A stretch of DNA of 64,000 nucleotides, from NCBI GenBank assembly GCA_032173965.1, contig CM063294.1, forward strand, positions 4,510,452 to 4,574,451, written 5' to 3'. The notes beneath the pieces were generated by a model. It was not told the DNA's origin. It saw nothing but the letters and a program-made list of their open reading frames with translations, and searched no databases. Made by a program: the position numbers and the translations under genes. The first letter of the stretch is position 1; each line of letters starts with the position of its first letter. This document shows positions 44,601 to 60,460 of the stretch, in pieces. This DNA comes from Sitta carolinensis (lineage: Eukaryota; Chordata; Aves; Passeriformes; Sittidae).

Positions 44601-46318
44601 ACACGAGTTCTGTCAACACACCCATGCTCTCATTTTGTGTAGTTTTTCAAGCGTCTTTGTTCTTTAGAAATACCATGATGTCTGACAAGAAAACAGTACA
44701 AGAGTTGAAGGAAGCGTCCATGAAACCACTTCTGCTTTTGAGGGGAAAGAGACAACAGAGAAAGGACAAAGCAGGAAGCAGAGGGAATGCACTGAGGGGC
44801 AGAAGCCTGACAAACACAGTTTGACAAGCGCCCTATAAAAAAGCTATTTATCTGTCAGAGCCTGAACAAAGTGTTTTCTAGCACTAACACAGCATACAGT
44901 GCTGCACAGAGGTTCAGTAGACGATGCAGGATTGCTCCACAACTCGAAATGGAAATGAGTTGATATAATGGCCATGTATGTGTGAAGGGTGGCAGTGAAG
45001 CACACAGTCACTGCATGCATACTTTCACAGGTTAACACCACAGAAATGCACAGAGCTGTCAGTCTCTATTTATAGCTCACATTATCACACCATTTACTTT
45101 GTGCAACACAGATATCTCCTCTCTAGATTTACCAGCTGTCTTAATTTCTCAGGTAATCAAACAACTATTTGAAGTGTCCTGTAAAATGAGCAGGGTGAGC
45201 TGAAGTATCAGCATTAGCTTTTCAAGGTCCTTGGGGTCTCTATTTTTAATTTCTGTTTTTGCACTGGGGCACCTTCAAGAGCCCAGTGTGGAGACAAAAC
45301 TCAGAAATTACTCACTCCAGTACAACAACAGCAGCTACTCAAGGAATCTTTCACAGACACACGGATATGTTACAGCAGTGACAGAGGTGGGGCACAGTGA
45401 ACTCTCCTCACGACTGCACCAGGAGTCTAAGAAAAAATGAGCAAATTTCTAAGGCCCTTCGAGTTATTTCAAAAAACTTTCAAACACCAGGCTTTCCCCC
45501 TTGGAACACTGACAACCCCATGGAAAATAGTTGTAAGCAAGATATTGATAGTGTGCCTAAATCTCACACAGACTAAGAAGGAAGGAAACTGTAAAATGTT
45601 CTGAGTGTGCTCAGGAGCAGAGGGGAATACAACCAAGCCACTGAATTTAGGCAACGTGTCTGCTACTGGCTGTACAAGCTCAACAGATCCTCCTTTATGA
45701 ATCCTATCCCTAAGACTGCCATGCAAAACTCTCAGAAAAACTTAACAAACACATACTGCCAATCCGTAGATGTCATTTAGATTTCTACTTAATCCTTGAT
45801 AGCAATGTATTTCCCAGTTTTAGTTGTTAAAATGTACAATTGACATTTCAGAAAATGTTTATTTTAAGATTTTATCAGGTCCTACCTATTTTTCTACAAA
45901 AGGCAAAGTTCCTTTGGTCAAAGAATAATTTTATATGCAAGAAAAATGCTTTGTACTAGAAGTAAGGCTCAGGCAAGCCAGAATATGTACTACTCTATCA
46001 ATGAAGACAGTCTTTTCTTGCAGACCAGCTAATGATTATCAGAAAGCATTGATAATTCATCCTCTTTTCCAGAAAATAAATATTTTCTGCCATTTCTGCC
46101 TGCTACCTTTGCCACAAAAAAAGGGTGTAGCTATGCAAGCTCATTGGAAATGTGACAATACTTCCTCTTGAACATATTTAACTTGAGATCTAAGAATAAA
46201 AAAACCCAAATGTTTCTGTTTGAATCTGGCTTGGACCCTTGCTAGCTAGCAGGCACTGTAGATCAATAGATCACAGACACACACTGTGGTTATTTGTAAA
46301 TATGGGGGGAAATGATAC

Positions 46319-46420
46319 CTTTAGCACAATCTGCTCCATGGAATCCTGGAAAACAGTGGCAGACACCTGACACACACTCGCCATTCCCGTGGCAGTGACG
46401 TGGGCAGTCTTGCACTGAGT
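46319..46420 (-). CDS. TENM2: TENM2 exon: EGF repeat 1
   Basis: This small symmetric exon has 102 nt and phase 1-1. The acceptor is catttcag before ACTCAGTGC and the donor is AAAG|gtatca. With the preceding G it encodes [19 protein letters not shown] and continues to GADCAK. All six cysteines of a teneurin EGF module are present. The frame is short, so long-ORF scans show only other frames here. The reading frame is fixed by the two splice sites and by the phase of the neighbouring exons. It matches EGF1 of teneurin-2. Confidence 0.93.
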
Positions 46421-49471
<3,051 letters not shown>

Positions 49472-51059
49472 TTATGAAATGGTATTTCTGGAAGAAATGG
49501 GAAGCTAACATTTACTAGCTGACCATGGAACACAAAGAAATTCTGTCACTGTTATTCTTTCTTAAACAGAGACTAGAATTATGCATCTTTCCTCTGCACA
49601 GGTGATTGTAAAAGGTACAAATTGACAGGATGGTTTTTGAGAAACAATTTGAAATCTATTATTTGACCCATTAATTTTAGGTTCTTACTCAGTTTTCAGA
49701 GACCCAGGAGACCCATACCCTTTTCTAAGCAATCACCTGCAATAAATTCTTTTTGCAACAGGAAGTGATGTCTGAGGTGTAACTCCAGACACATCAAAGA
49801 ATGGAAGCCCCCAGAATGTGAAACAGGAATAGCACAGACAGGAAATGTGTTTGCCTAATGTAACTCATCACCAGATAAAAACACACTGCACGAGTTTTAC
49901 ATCACAGAGTAAAAGCTGCTTACCTGAGGTTGGATGAGGAACAATCAGGGCAAGCGTGATACAAAACCCAGAGGAAGCATGGAAAGGAATAACACAAAAA
50001 AGGGAATTGAACTTAAGGAAAAATGAGAATTTCTGTTTGGATGGCTTCCAAATAAGGTAGAACATTGCATTAATCTTTAGAAAACGGATCAAACAGAGCA
50101 AGTGATTATTTAGAGCATAAGAGTGATGGCATCATTAATGGCATGAAACTAAAAAAAGAAAGAAAGAAATTTAAGATGAATGTCAGATAAGCTTCCCATC
50201 TATTAAGCTCAGTAAATAGCCTCCCAATGGAGATGCCACAATTAAACAGGACTGGAAGAAATATTGGTTAGTCTACAACAGGGAATAACTCTGCATAACA
50301 AAGCAGCTGGGCTAGCTGTCCTAATAGGCTTTTTTTCTGTCTTTAATGTCTGTGATTCTGGAGCTCTCAAGCTCAACTGAGTAGATCTCATAGTCCCTAT
50401 CTAAGGGAAGCCCTTAAGAAACACCAAAAACAATATATCTAATCTTTTGATAGCTGTATAACAAGTCCCCTATGAAAACACATCTTGTTTCAGACACATT
50501 TATCTGTGTAAGAGTAGATAGAGATAGATAGACGTGTCTAAAGAAAGATGTATGTGTTCAATAAAATACAGTAATAGTATGTGCTTGCTTGCCAGTAGCT
50601 TCATTACATTTCCCTCCGTTATCTCTAACATTTCCAGGCTGTGCCTGCGACAGCTACGAGAACACATCCACCTTCCCTGGCTTCCAGCTTGAACAGAAAA
50701 CTGTAACCTTGCCTCCTAAATAGAACAAACATCCAGAGAAGGCTGTCTTGCACACTGTATTCCATTAATTAACTGTGAGCCCTAGTAAATTATTCACATT
50801 AAGTGATAAAATAATGAAGATTCTCCCTTCTAGTGGAAGAGACAGACAAATTTAACACTATACTGCCATCACATCTATCCAAAGCTGGGGTATAAAACCT
50901 CACCTTTCTAGCTGAAAACCCCTCATGTAGCAGCATTATAGAGTCCTGGAATGCTCAGCCTTACAACAAAGGGAAATGTCTGGAAGAACTGTTGTCTTCC
51001 TAGTAAACATGTGGAAATGACACTGACCTGCAGCCTTTCCACAAAGGAAATCCATGGCA

Positions 51060-51128
51060 GGGAGGGATTTGAGCCCCAGTCTACTAATGCTGAGAGCTAT
51101 CATCACAGTAAGTGCATTATCCACTCTA
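51060..51128 (-). mobile_element. Possible tRNA-derived SINE remnant
   Basis: gggatttgagccccagtcta, then gtgcattatccact, resembles the reverse complement of the B-box and following part of old tRNA-derived SINEs (the 'atttgaacccaggtct..gtgc..tatccact' theme). It is a short, weak match with no tRNA fold checked. Confidence 0.35.
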
Positions 51129-53523
51129 TTATTATTATTTTCTATGCTTTTAAATGAGGGACAAAGTAAGAGAAGTGGAATAAAAAGTTTCACTCAATAT
51201 CAGATTGTCATCACTTGAGCCTTTTTCATACGGTTTTTATAGGGAAAAGTAAATCAGATAAATTAGTAAAATTTGGGCAAAGCATGCCAGAGATGTAGAG
51301 AATTCTGGCACGCCAGTAACTTTCAGCATATGTGAGGTACCAAACCTGAAATCAATGGCATTTGGAAAGATTGCTAAAGCCCATTGTCTAACAGTCAGAG
51401 GTTAAGGACAGACTCATCACCTCCTTGGGAAATGTTATTACTTGGGCAACATCTTGGGAAAAAGAAATTGTGCTCTTCAGAACAATTGTTCACAAAGGGT
51501 CAACTAAGGAAGCAGCAATAAAAGCTGACATTTCTCACTGGCAACACGCTGTTCCTCTCTGCTTGTGCTGGCAGGTTCCTCTGCCTCCCTCTGTTTGATG
51601 CTGATTCTACCTCATATAGCAGAGGAGGCTCAGCAGTTGGCCAGATCGAAGGGGAAGAGTTTTCAGCCTGAAACTGCTTGAAGTAGTTTTAGCTGCAGAA
51701 TCTCTTTTCATGATGATGGGGTGTGACCTAGTGAGAGCAGGTCCCTTGGCACAATGATTTTAACTTTGGTACAGTTAACAGTGGTATTGCCCCTCTGTAA
51801 TCAAACTGTGACAAATAATGCCCAGGCAAAAGCAAAGTGACTGAATCTGGGTAACTGTGAATGCCAAAGTACTGGTGCAAAGGGATACAGAAAACAATTC
51901 ATTTTTATATCTCCTTGGATTTCTCAGGACTGGGGGGGAAAAAAAGGAGTTAATATATCTGCTGGTGGTTCCCTGGGTGTATTAATCTTAATATGTCAGT
52001 AAGGACTAGGTATATGTGCCCCAAAATTAAAAATCCTGACTTGAAGGGTCACCAGGATGATACTGTGAACTCATAAGCAGATAAGATTTCTTTACATGCT
52101 TGGCTTGAATCATAATTTTGCTTTTCATGGCCCAGTTGATTTTCTGATTTACCCTTGCATGATTAATTACTTTTACATAATGTGGTGCTGAAGATATCAC
52201 TCTTGCTTTAAAGTTACTTATTGGCATACATGAATAGATTAGAAGACACGTCTAGGAAAAGGAGGCAAGTAATTTCATGATCATTAAAAAGCAACTGTGG
52301 AATTCTTAATCTAACACATACACACAACTGCTAAGGAAGAGGCCACTAAATCACAGGAATTAGGGAATGGACATGACAAACCAAACTAAATCTCTGAAGT
52401 AATTTGGATGTTTCACTGACTTTTGGCTTTTTTGTTTTCTTTTTTATGATCCTTTCTATTTCAAGGCTTCATACCAAAAATCACATAAAAATGGCTAAAA
52501 CAGCTCAGGAACAACATGCAGCAGAAATCCCAAATGACTACATCATCAGAGTTCAATTTTGCAGCAGGGAGTACTTACTATGATTAAAGCTCAATATAAG
52601 CAAGTGACTTGCCAGCCTACATCGCTAAACAAATTCCAAATTCACTCTCTCGGTGAGGTTGTTTATTTTTACTACCCAGCATACTGAAATCCTACTGCTT
52701 ACTTTTATTTACAAACCTAAAATCTCATGCTAAGTTCTTTCTGGGCAATTTGTTTTTTATAATTTCTCCATTCAGGGTTTTCTACCCTCTGATGCATTTT
52801 ATTCATAGGCTAATGAAGACTTTCTGGTAACCATAGGGAGCCAGCAGAGCAGTTTGGGAGCTTCACACCTGTGGTTGTGACTCCAGCACTGCACAGACCA
52901 GCGAGCCCAGTCACACTCAGAGGAAGGGACCCCTTGTGACCACTGCCAGGCAGAGGGAGCACGCAGGGCTCAGGGCTGGAAATGCAGAGAGCTGCCATTA
53001 TTTTCAGGGATTTTCTTAGATTTGAAACAATTTGCATGCCTCCAAAAAATGCCTAGGAGTTCCTGAGATTAGGAATTGAACAGAAAGATCTCTTAGAGCT
53101 CTTGTCTCAATAAGGGATGCATATTCAACAGGAGAGGGGGAGCACGCTTGGCATGGTGGCGAGCACTCACCTTTGTGCCAAAAGCCCCGCAGGATCTAAG
53201 CAGCCAGCAAAACATATGGCAGGGAAACTTGTTTGCAAAGTGCTCTAAAATTAGTTCTTCATAAAATCCAGTTGGTAATTATTCATTAAAATACAGCCAC
53301 AAAACATCTGACGCCCACGATGGCAGCCAACCAGCCAGCCTGTTCCCACTTTAGGATGTGCCCCGAGCCAGCCAGGCCAGGCCAGCCCCGTGGCCAGCAG
53401 GCAACTCTGAGGGGCTCAGAGCACCTAAAAGTGTTTGGGCACCTCCTAAAAAACAAGGGAACACTGATGCTCTCCTGCTCTCCAAGTCTTCTTCCAAATA
53501 AAGCCATTTCCCGTTCTGAATTA

Positions 53524-53528
53524 AAAGT
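53524..53528. repeat. Target-site duplication AAAGT, left copy
   Basis: These five bases directly precede the TG of the LTR and match 54894-54898 exactly. Confidence 0.88.
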
Positions 53529-53881
53529 TGTCGTAGTTTGGAAAAGATGAGTTTTTTCTGAACTTCAGTGGTCAAACCAATGAGTGCTCAGGTTTAAAGA
53601 CTGGCACCTGGTGTGGCCACTGAGGACAAGGATCCGCCTCTGAGAACACAAGGGGTTCAAAGCAGAGGGCTCCCCGGAAAGCTCTCTCTTGGTTCCGGTC
53701 CCTGAGGACGGAGGGATCTCCCCTGGCCAGCGGCTGGCTGGGCGGGGGAGGGGAAGCCATGCGGCCTGGGTGAGGTAGGCTGGAACCTTGGGCACAGAGG
53801 GGGAGAGGAAAATCCTGCAGGATGGAAGGGTGGAGAAAGTACAAGAACCTTGAGAGGCAACAGACAGCCTTCTTTTCCCTT

Positions 53882-53894
53882 CCCCCCCCCCCCC
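53882..53894. repeat. Poly-C run inside the LTR
   Basis: C13 within the solo LTR. Length is likely variable between copies and individuals. Confidence 0.85.
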
Positions 53895-54758
53895 TTTTCC
53901 CCAGAGAGAAAAACTGAGAGACCGTGTCTGTAATCTCCGTCACCTTGAAATTTGATATCAACAACTAGACAACACGACCGAAAGAGTAGGGGGGGGGTGG
54001 CGCGAAAAGAGTGCCCAGCAGCAAAGATACCGTGAGAGTTCTGGGGAAACAAAGCCCAAGATTTTAACCCTTTTTGTAAATGATGGAAACTTTATAAATG
54101 CTAATCCTCCTAAATTTGAAAAAGACAGATAGAAAGAACTGAGCAAAGATGATGAAAGTTTGTGTAAGTAGAAGATTGTCAAAGAACGCTGAAAAGAATC
54201 CTAAGTGGGAGGAGATGATGGAGTGGCTTTAGCTGGACTCTTTTGTATAACCATGGACGGACTCATTTTTTTTTCCTTATAACATAGAAGCTGTATCTAG
54301 GGAGAGGCATTGGCTTGGAGCCAAGAGTGGACAGTAGTGTGAACAGAGATGAGAGGAAGAGCTCTGTTCTCAAGGCCCCTCGGCCCCAGGGGGTAATATT
54401 GGGGGGACTAGTGTCCCAAACTTGAAAAGCTGTCGTTTCTTGGAACTAACCAAAGCATCTTTAAAGAGAGAAACCCTAGAAGCAGCTCTGGTCCATGCAC
54501 AGTGGTGAGAGCACTGGACATGGAGGAAGAGGCCACGATGTGGTGCAAGAAGGACTCCTATCTCTCCTCAATGAACTGAGTACTGATTATCGGAAGGGTG
54601 GTAATAGACTGAAGATTAATTATCTAAAAGGTAGTAACGTGATGGGGAATTTTCAGTTTGTTTTGTTAAGTTGAGAACTGGTGGGGGGGGGGAGGAAGAG
54701 TGTTTTTTTTTAAAGTTTCCATGTTCTTCTGTATGTGTCTTCTTTGCCTATTATAAGT

Positions 54759-54764
54759 AATAAA
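54759..54764 (+). promoter_or_regulatory. LTR polyadenylation signal AATAAA
   Basis: AATAAA followed by a T-rich stretch, about 130 bp before the LTR 3' end. It is the likely polyadenylation signal of the retroviral R region and is antisense to the host gene. Confidence 0.65.
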
Positions 54765-54893
54765 GTTTTTTTCCTTTTGCTTTCTAAATTAAACACTGTT
54801 TTGCTCTGTTTTTGGTCACATCTCACAAGAGATACCAGGGACAGTATATCGTTATAGGGGCACTGGCCTTGTGCCAACGTCAAACCTTTGACA

Positions 54894-54898
54894 AAAGT
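54894..54898. repeat. Target-site duplication AAAGT, right copy
   Basis: These five bases directly follow the terminal CA of the LTR and match 53524-53528 exactly. Confidence 0.88.
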
Positions 54899-56221
54899 GT
54901 TTTCATTTTGACATGAAAAATTTATAAGTATAAACCACGCTGCTGGAAATGAAAACAATAGAGCTCCACGCACTGCCTTCTCCAGACACTCCAGTGAAGT
55001 TCCTCTCAGGTTACCTCATTTCATGCATCATTTGGAACGTGCTACCAGCATGTAGCAACACCATAATTGCTGTAAGCTCTGCAGAGTCATTATGCATTAT
55101 TTGACATTTACAATTTGTTTTCTATACGTTATCAATTCTATTAATATGATTCTCTTCTGCTAAATTCCTATTGGTCATTCAAGCCTGCAATGTGCATTCT
55201 GTTATTTCTGCATAGCACTACACAGGTTGGAGGGATTTTGCTCAAAAGCACTGCATTCCTGTTTGTACTCTGCTTGCCACTCCAAATTGCATTTTTGCCT
55301 CTCCTCCAGAGCTCCACTCCCCGTGCACACGGCACGCTGGCTGCATCCTGACAAGTTTACAGCTACATCAGTTTGACTGACTAAACCAGGCAGTTGGAAT
55401 ATTTGCTAAACAGTAATACTGAGAAGGTTAAATCTCAGCAGGGCTCTCAGACAGGAACTGCATCTTGTTGTCTCAGGTTAATCATGTACCTAATTTGCTG
55501 ATTATTGACTTGTTCCCACAAAGGATTTTACTCGGCTTGACATATGAGCACTGATCAGTGATGAACTGTCAAGCTGTTCACTGCTTTAGAGCTCATGTCC
55601 CTAACCTACAGAAACGGGGATTTTAAATTTCAATTTTAAAATATCGTCTGGTGTCAACTTCAGACTGTTTTCATTCACACAAAAGTATCGTGCTCCTTTC
55701 TGTCAGCACAAGGCTTCTTTTCACTACTCAGGTCTGTAACAGCTTGCCTTTGTTAATCTAAAAAAATTTCTCTTGGTAGCAGCTTGACTGAATTTTGATT
55801 GCTGGACAAAAATGCCATGGAATCTCTTGCTGTAGCACCCTGTTAACAAGCACCAGGACCCTGCCTGGATGTGGGAAGGTTTATGCTGGTTTATATTGCA
55901 GATTCAGACCAGATCTATACTAGTTTATATACAGTGGATTTCATTAACCCCACTTATGAAGGGGTTTAGAACTGCTTCCTCTGAAGACTGGAAAACAGGT
56001 CCCCTGAAGAGGAATCCAGCTCAAGAGGAAACACAGATGATATTTCTCATTATTTAATTTAACAGAAAGGTCACAAAATTTCTATTCTATCCATGTGAGG
56101 TGGAGTGAAAGAAAAAAACCTCTGCTTGATCACAGCCTTCTCAGATGAGAACATCATAATAAAACCTAGAATAAATACATCTGATCATACGGCAATATAA
56201 AGTTCATCCTGAATTAAAAAT

Positions 56222-56241
56222 AAAAAAAAAAAAAAAAAAAA
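56222..56241. repeat. Poly-A run (20)
   Basis: Uninterrupted A20 in intron, preceded by more A-rich sequence. Confidence 0.9.
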
Positions 56242-57280
56242 TTGTACTAGCAGTAGCAGGTACTTCCAACTGGATTTCTTGTAAAAGATGCAGGCATACC
56301 TCCCTCATGTCTTAGTCAAAAAATTAAAATTAACCTGTATTTATAGCAAACTTTGATGATTGCTCCGGAGCTTTGGTTGCCCTAAGTAATTTTCATTTCT
56401 TGATTTATATTTTTGTTTGTTTTCCTCAACTAAATTGCCATTTTATTCATGATGGAATAGGGAAAGTGAGCACTAAAATTCTGAATTATATGAGACATGC
56501 GCAATGAATAATGCCATTACCTCACTGGAACAGCTGAAGATCCACAGACATAATTTCACCCTCAAGACAGCATATTGCATGAAGCCTTACAGCCAAAATC
56601 AAAACATTCTAAAGAAAGGCTCCCACCGTGGAACATATTCTCTGAAGATGTATTTTATTTGGAAATGACTGAAAATCAGTCACCAGCCCTCTGCAATTTC
56701 CCCATGTTTTTAGTCTTTGTATCAAATTTCAGAACACCATATACTAACATGGAAAACTGAGCACGTGTCCTCCCCTCCCTGGGCTGTGCACTGCTGATCC
56801 TGATTTCTCACCAGTCAAACCACCCATTCAGAAACTCACAGAACACTGGAAAACAGCTTACTGCAGCAAGCTGAGGAATTTTGCACAGCCAAAGCCCCTT
56901 CTGCACAAATTCTTAGAAGCAGAGGTAATAAACCCATATCAACCTCCTCACTCCTTTACTCCCAAGTCTAATCAAAGATTTTGCTCTTCAACTCATCTTT
57001 TTTGTCTCATAGATAACTGGATAGTTTTATCCCAGTTCATGCCAAGATTGTATCAGAGATTTAAAACCCCGTTTGAATGGCAAGGACATAATTACTTCTT
57101 TTATAAATGTATTGTTGAAGTATGTAACAACCTAAAAATGTTAAGATGAGGGTGGTTCAGTCAAATACCACAGACGAAGGAATTCAGGAAATCCCCAAAC
57201 TTGAATTCTGCAAACTCCAACATGAATGTAACAAAGATGACCTGGACTTTGCATTCTGACATTCAAAGCCAACAAACTCA

Positions 57281-57541
<261 letters not shown>

Positions 57542-59010
57542 TTAATACAGGTAGTTTTATTCATTCAAGATGAACATCTGTGGCAGTGACACCTCTTAAA
57601 TCAAACTGTAACTTGCTTATTCTCATGCAATTTTTCTGCTGTTTCAATCAGTACATAAGGATTTAGCCCTTTTACTTGAAGCAAAAACTCTGCAAACCTT
57701 TTTTTTTTTCTTTCTGTGGAGCATCAGCAATACTCTCATCCCTCAAACCCTCTAATTCTGTGATTGTTCCTCACTGATCAAACATCAACAGCAGAGTCAA
57801 TTAAGCACATATGAATGTCCCTGTGCTCTTTTCAGTTGCATCTTGTACACAACCAGGGTATAAAAAATTGCCAGAAAGGTGAACTGAAGAGTAACTTCAA
57901 TCTAAATGAACTGATTACAAATTTTTATTACCACTGTTTTCTTCACTGAAGTGGTCCAACAGACTTTAGGTCACAGACAAGAGAGTTGACAGAAGAAATG
58001 AAATGCACACAGAAGGGTTTGGAGGACAATTTCTGTACTCTGACGTGCATCTTCTTGAAACAGAGTTAGCACAACTCAGCACAGTGCCTTTTAAGTTCTC
58101 TTTGCCTGAAGCAGGGTCTATGTACAAGTCTTTCTCCCTCGTGCTGTGGTTAGTTAAAATCCATCATGTGTTGGTTTTTCAGCATGCATTATTGAAGACA
58201 AGATACAAGGCCTTTCTGGTTGAGTGCTCTGGCTTCCAGCCCATGAAATAGTCAACTCTTAAAATATGGTGCAAATTCCTTCTGTTCTCAACTGAACAGG
58301 TTCTGAGGCTACACATATTTTAAACATGGAGTGCAGAACATGGAGTTAGCAGTGTTTTTAAGCTACAATATGCAGCAACGCTTGATTTTGTGTTCTGTAT
58401 TCCCAAACAACATGGTGAGAAATCCATTTAAAAATTCTTAGAACAGACACTATAATAAACCAGAAAACCACAGAAAATATCTGTTAACAATCACAGAAAT
58501 TTAAAGGTATCACTAATAACACTATTGCCAGAAGCTGGATGGTAGTGATACCTCTGATACAAGCTGTAAAAAGCTCAGTGTTTACTTCGTGGGTTTTTTC
58601 TGCCATGGTGTAATGCTATTTTCAATAAATGGCAAGTTACTTTTGAAATACATTCCAGCACTGTATGAATGTAATGGGATGGCATAGAACAACATATAAT
58701 TCCAGCAGGTAAGTACATAACAGCTTTTCTGTCTTGACTATCTTTAATTGAGAGAGCTGCAAAAGCACGGTTTCAATTATAGATTCTAAATTATCTATGT
58801 TAGCAGCACTTACACTTGTACATAATGAAACAGATACTATGTTGGCAGTGTTTTGAAATGGTAAAAAAATGCTCTGAATACCAACTGCTATACAGTTTTT
58901 GGCAACTTGTTTGTTTTTTCATTTTCTATGTTAATGGGTCTACAATAACATCACAGCACTAACAAAGAGAAAGCAGAAGAAGCTGCAACGAGAGCTGCAA
59001 AGAAAGGAAA

Positions 59011-59150
59011 AATTCACAGAATTCACAGAATGACTAGGTTGGAAGAGACCTTCAAGATCATCGAGTCCAACCCATGCCCTAACAGCTCAACAATGGCTGA
59101 GAGTGTCAAGCAATGTGCCCTTAGAGCCACCAGCAGCACAGAGAACAGCC
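59011..59150 (-). mobile_element. CR1 LINE 3' end fragment
   Basis: Read on the plus strand, attcacagaattcacagaa is followed by tgactaggttggaagagacc and atcatcgagtccaaccc. This is the reverse complement of the typical avian CR1 3' end, with the short terminal repeat TTCTGTGAAT present twice. The part beyond about 59090 is decayed. The element is a short 5'-truncated copy, as usual for CR1. Confidence 0.8.
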
Positions 59151-60329
59151 AGATACAAACACGTCCTGCTTCATGGAAACGACAAGATTTCATTTCTAAT
59201 GGATTACTGCAACAGAGGATATCTCAAGGTTCCTATCTCAGTGAAGGCAGGCACCAGCTCACTAGAATTTAAATTACTTCTTACCCATTCACGTGAAGAG
59301 GAAAACCAGGGGCAGAGCACACCCCAAAAATCACCTGTGGCACGTTATACTGGAATCACTGGCAGAGCTGGGAAGTCAGCAAAAGACTGCAGACACCTTC
59401 ACCTCCTTTGAGAACATTACATTTACCTCATAATTCCAACATATGGTAATAAATGATGAATGTTTTTTCAGCATTCTTAAAAATAATCTCTTTGGAATGA
59501 GACTGAGACTGAGAACTGTATCTGATCTGCAAAAGGCTCTTTGACACATTCTAAAGAACCTTGTTCTTCAGGAGCAATATGTCCATAGCCAACCAGTCAA
59601 AGAAAAATCTATTTCCAGGAATCATTACTATTGTCCAGTGCAGCAAATGTATGGAGTATGTGAATGGTAAGGCCACAAGAGTCTCTGTTGGCATTTATAG
59701 TTTCACTGGCTATTAAAGCAACTCCAGAACTGTCAGTGGCTTTTGCTAATTATGTATACCTTCTCTAGAATTGTAACTTTGTAAATATATTTCATTCTAA
59801 TGGAGGATCAAGTTTTAGTATTTCTGGATAAATTAAGTCTCAGCTTCCTTTGGATGTCCAAAATTCTGCTTTGTATTTCTCTCTGGGAAAGGGCATGTTT
59901 CAGGACATCATCAAATACATTAAGGTAAAATGACAGAATTTCAAACATCAGGAGAACCAGAGTTACGTTCATATTACTTCAGCATGCAAAGGTAAAAAAA
60001 TATATTGGATGTCAGACTTGCCCCAAAAAATTTACTAGAAGAAGACCATTCCTTTGCATTTCTCATCAAAATGTTAGCATTATCCTAGTGAAATAAAAAT
60101 TGGTGAAAACTACAGCTAAGACTCTTGAATTTGTAGTTATTACTGAGCCTAGAGATGTAATTCAGGTTCCTAACACTGAAATTATTCTGTTTGGTTTGAT
60201 ATTATCCTTGGAATCATCCTCACAGATGTGCTTTTATTTTGCTCTACAACACAAATGACCTGGTTTCTAGTTCTCCAAATCGTTCCTCCTGGAACATCTC
60301 AGGAAAATCTCCCTGGGAAGGAATTGTGA

Positions 60330-60460
60330 CAGAGGTTCACCACAGCAGAGGATTTTAAGAGCAGGTTAGATGATCAGCTCTCACATGTGATTGAGATACA
60401 TTTAACCTGCAGCAAAGAATGGGGCAGATGGTGACTCTTTTCAGTCTGTATTCTGTAGTG
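60330..60460 (+). mobile_element. Ancient CR1-like 3' fragment
   Basis: gaggattttaagagcaggtt is followed after spacing by ggggcagatggtgactcttt and ttctgtagtg. This parallels the old amniote CR1 3' end ('ggtttttaagagcaggttagac' then 'ggggctggactagatgacc'). It is diverged and was recognised from memory only. Confidence 0.45.

Larger units (their letters stand above)
27712..46318 (-). other. TENM2: TENM2 intron between EGF1 and EGF2-3 exons
   Basis: This 18,607-bp intron runs from gtatca to ttttccag. It contains an unclassified, relatively GC-rich block at about 29.4-32.6 kb with a local 25-bp duplication. There is a homeodomain-motif-rich AT stretch near 35.62-35.84 kb and GC-richer patches near 35.35-35.52, 36.7-36.9 and 39.5-39.85 kb. 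No further exon, RNA gene or recognisable transposon was found. Confidence 0.88.
53529..54893 (+). mobile_element. Solo LTR of an endogenous retrovirus (1365 bp)
   Basis: The element starts TGTCGTAGTTTGG and ends CCTTTGACA. TGTC and GACA form the short terminal inverted repeat of an LTR. It is flanked on both sides by the same five bases, AAAGT (53524-53528 and 54894-54898). A polyadenylation signal AATAAA lies at 54759-54764, in the 3' part as expected for the R region, and fixes the + orientation. There is no internal retroviral gene and no second LTR, so it is a solo LTR left by recombination. A 5-bp duplication is usual for ERVL-type elements and is seen in some class I elements. The TGTCG-TAGTTT start resembles common songbird LTRs. 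It sits antisense to TENM2. The open frames inside it are not genes. Confidence 0.9.

Noticed and set aside
53565..54052. Open frames on the minus strand at 53.6-54.05 kb.
   Set aside because: They lie inside the solo LTR, antisense to it, with no protein similarity that I recognise.
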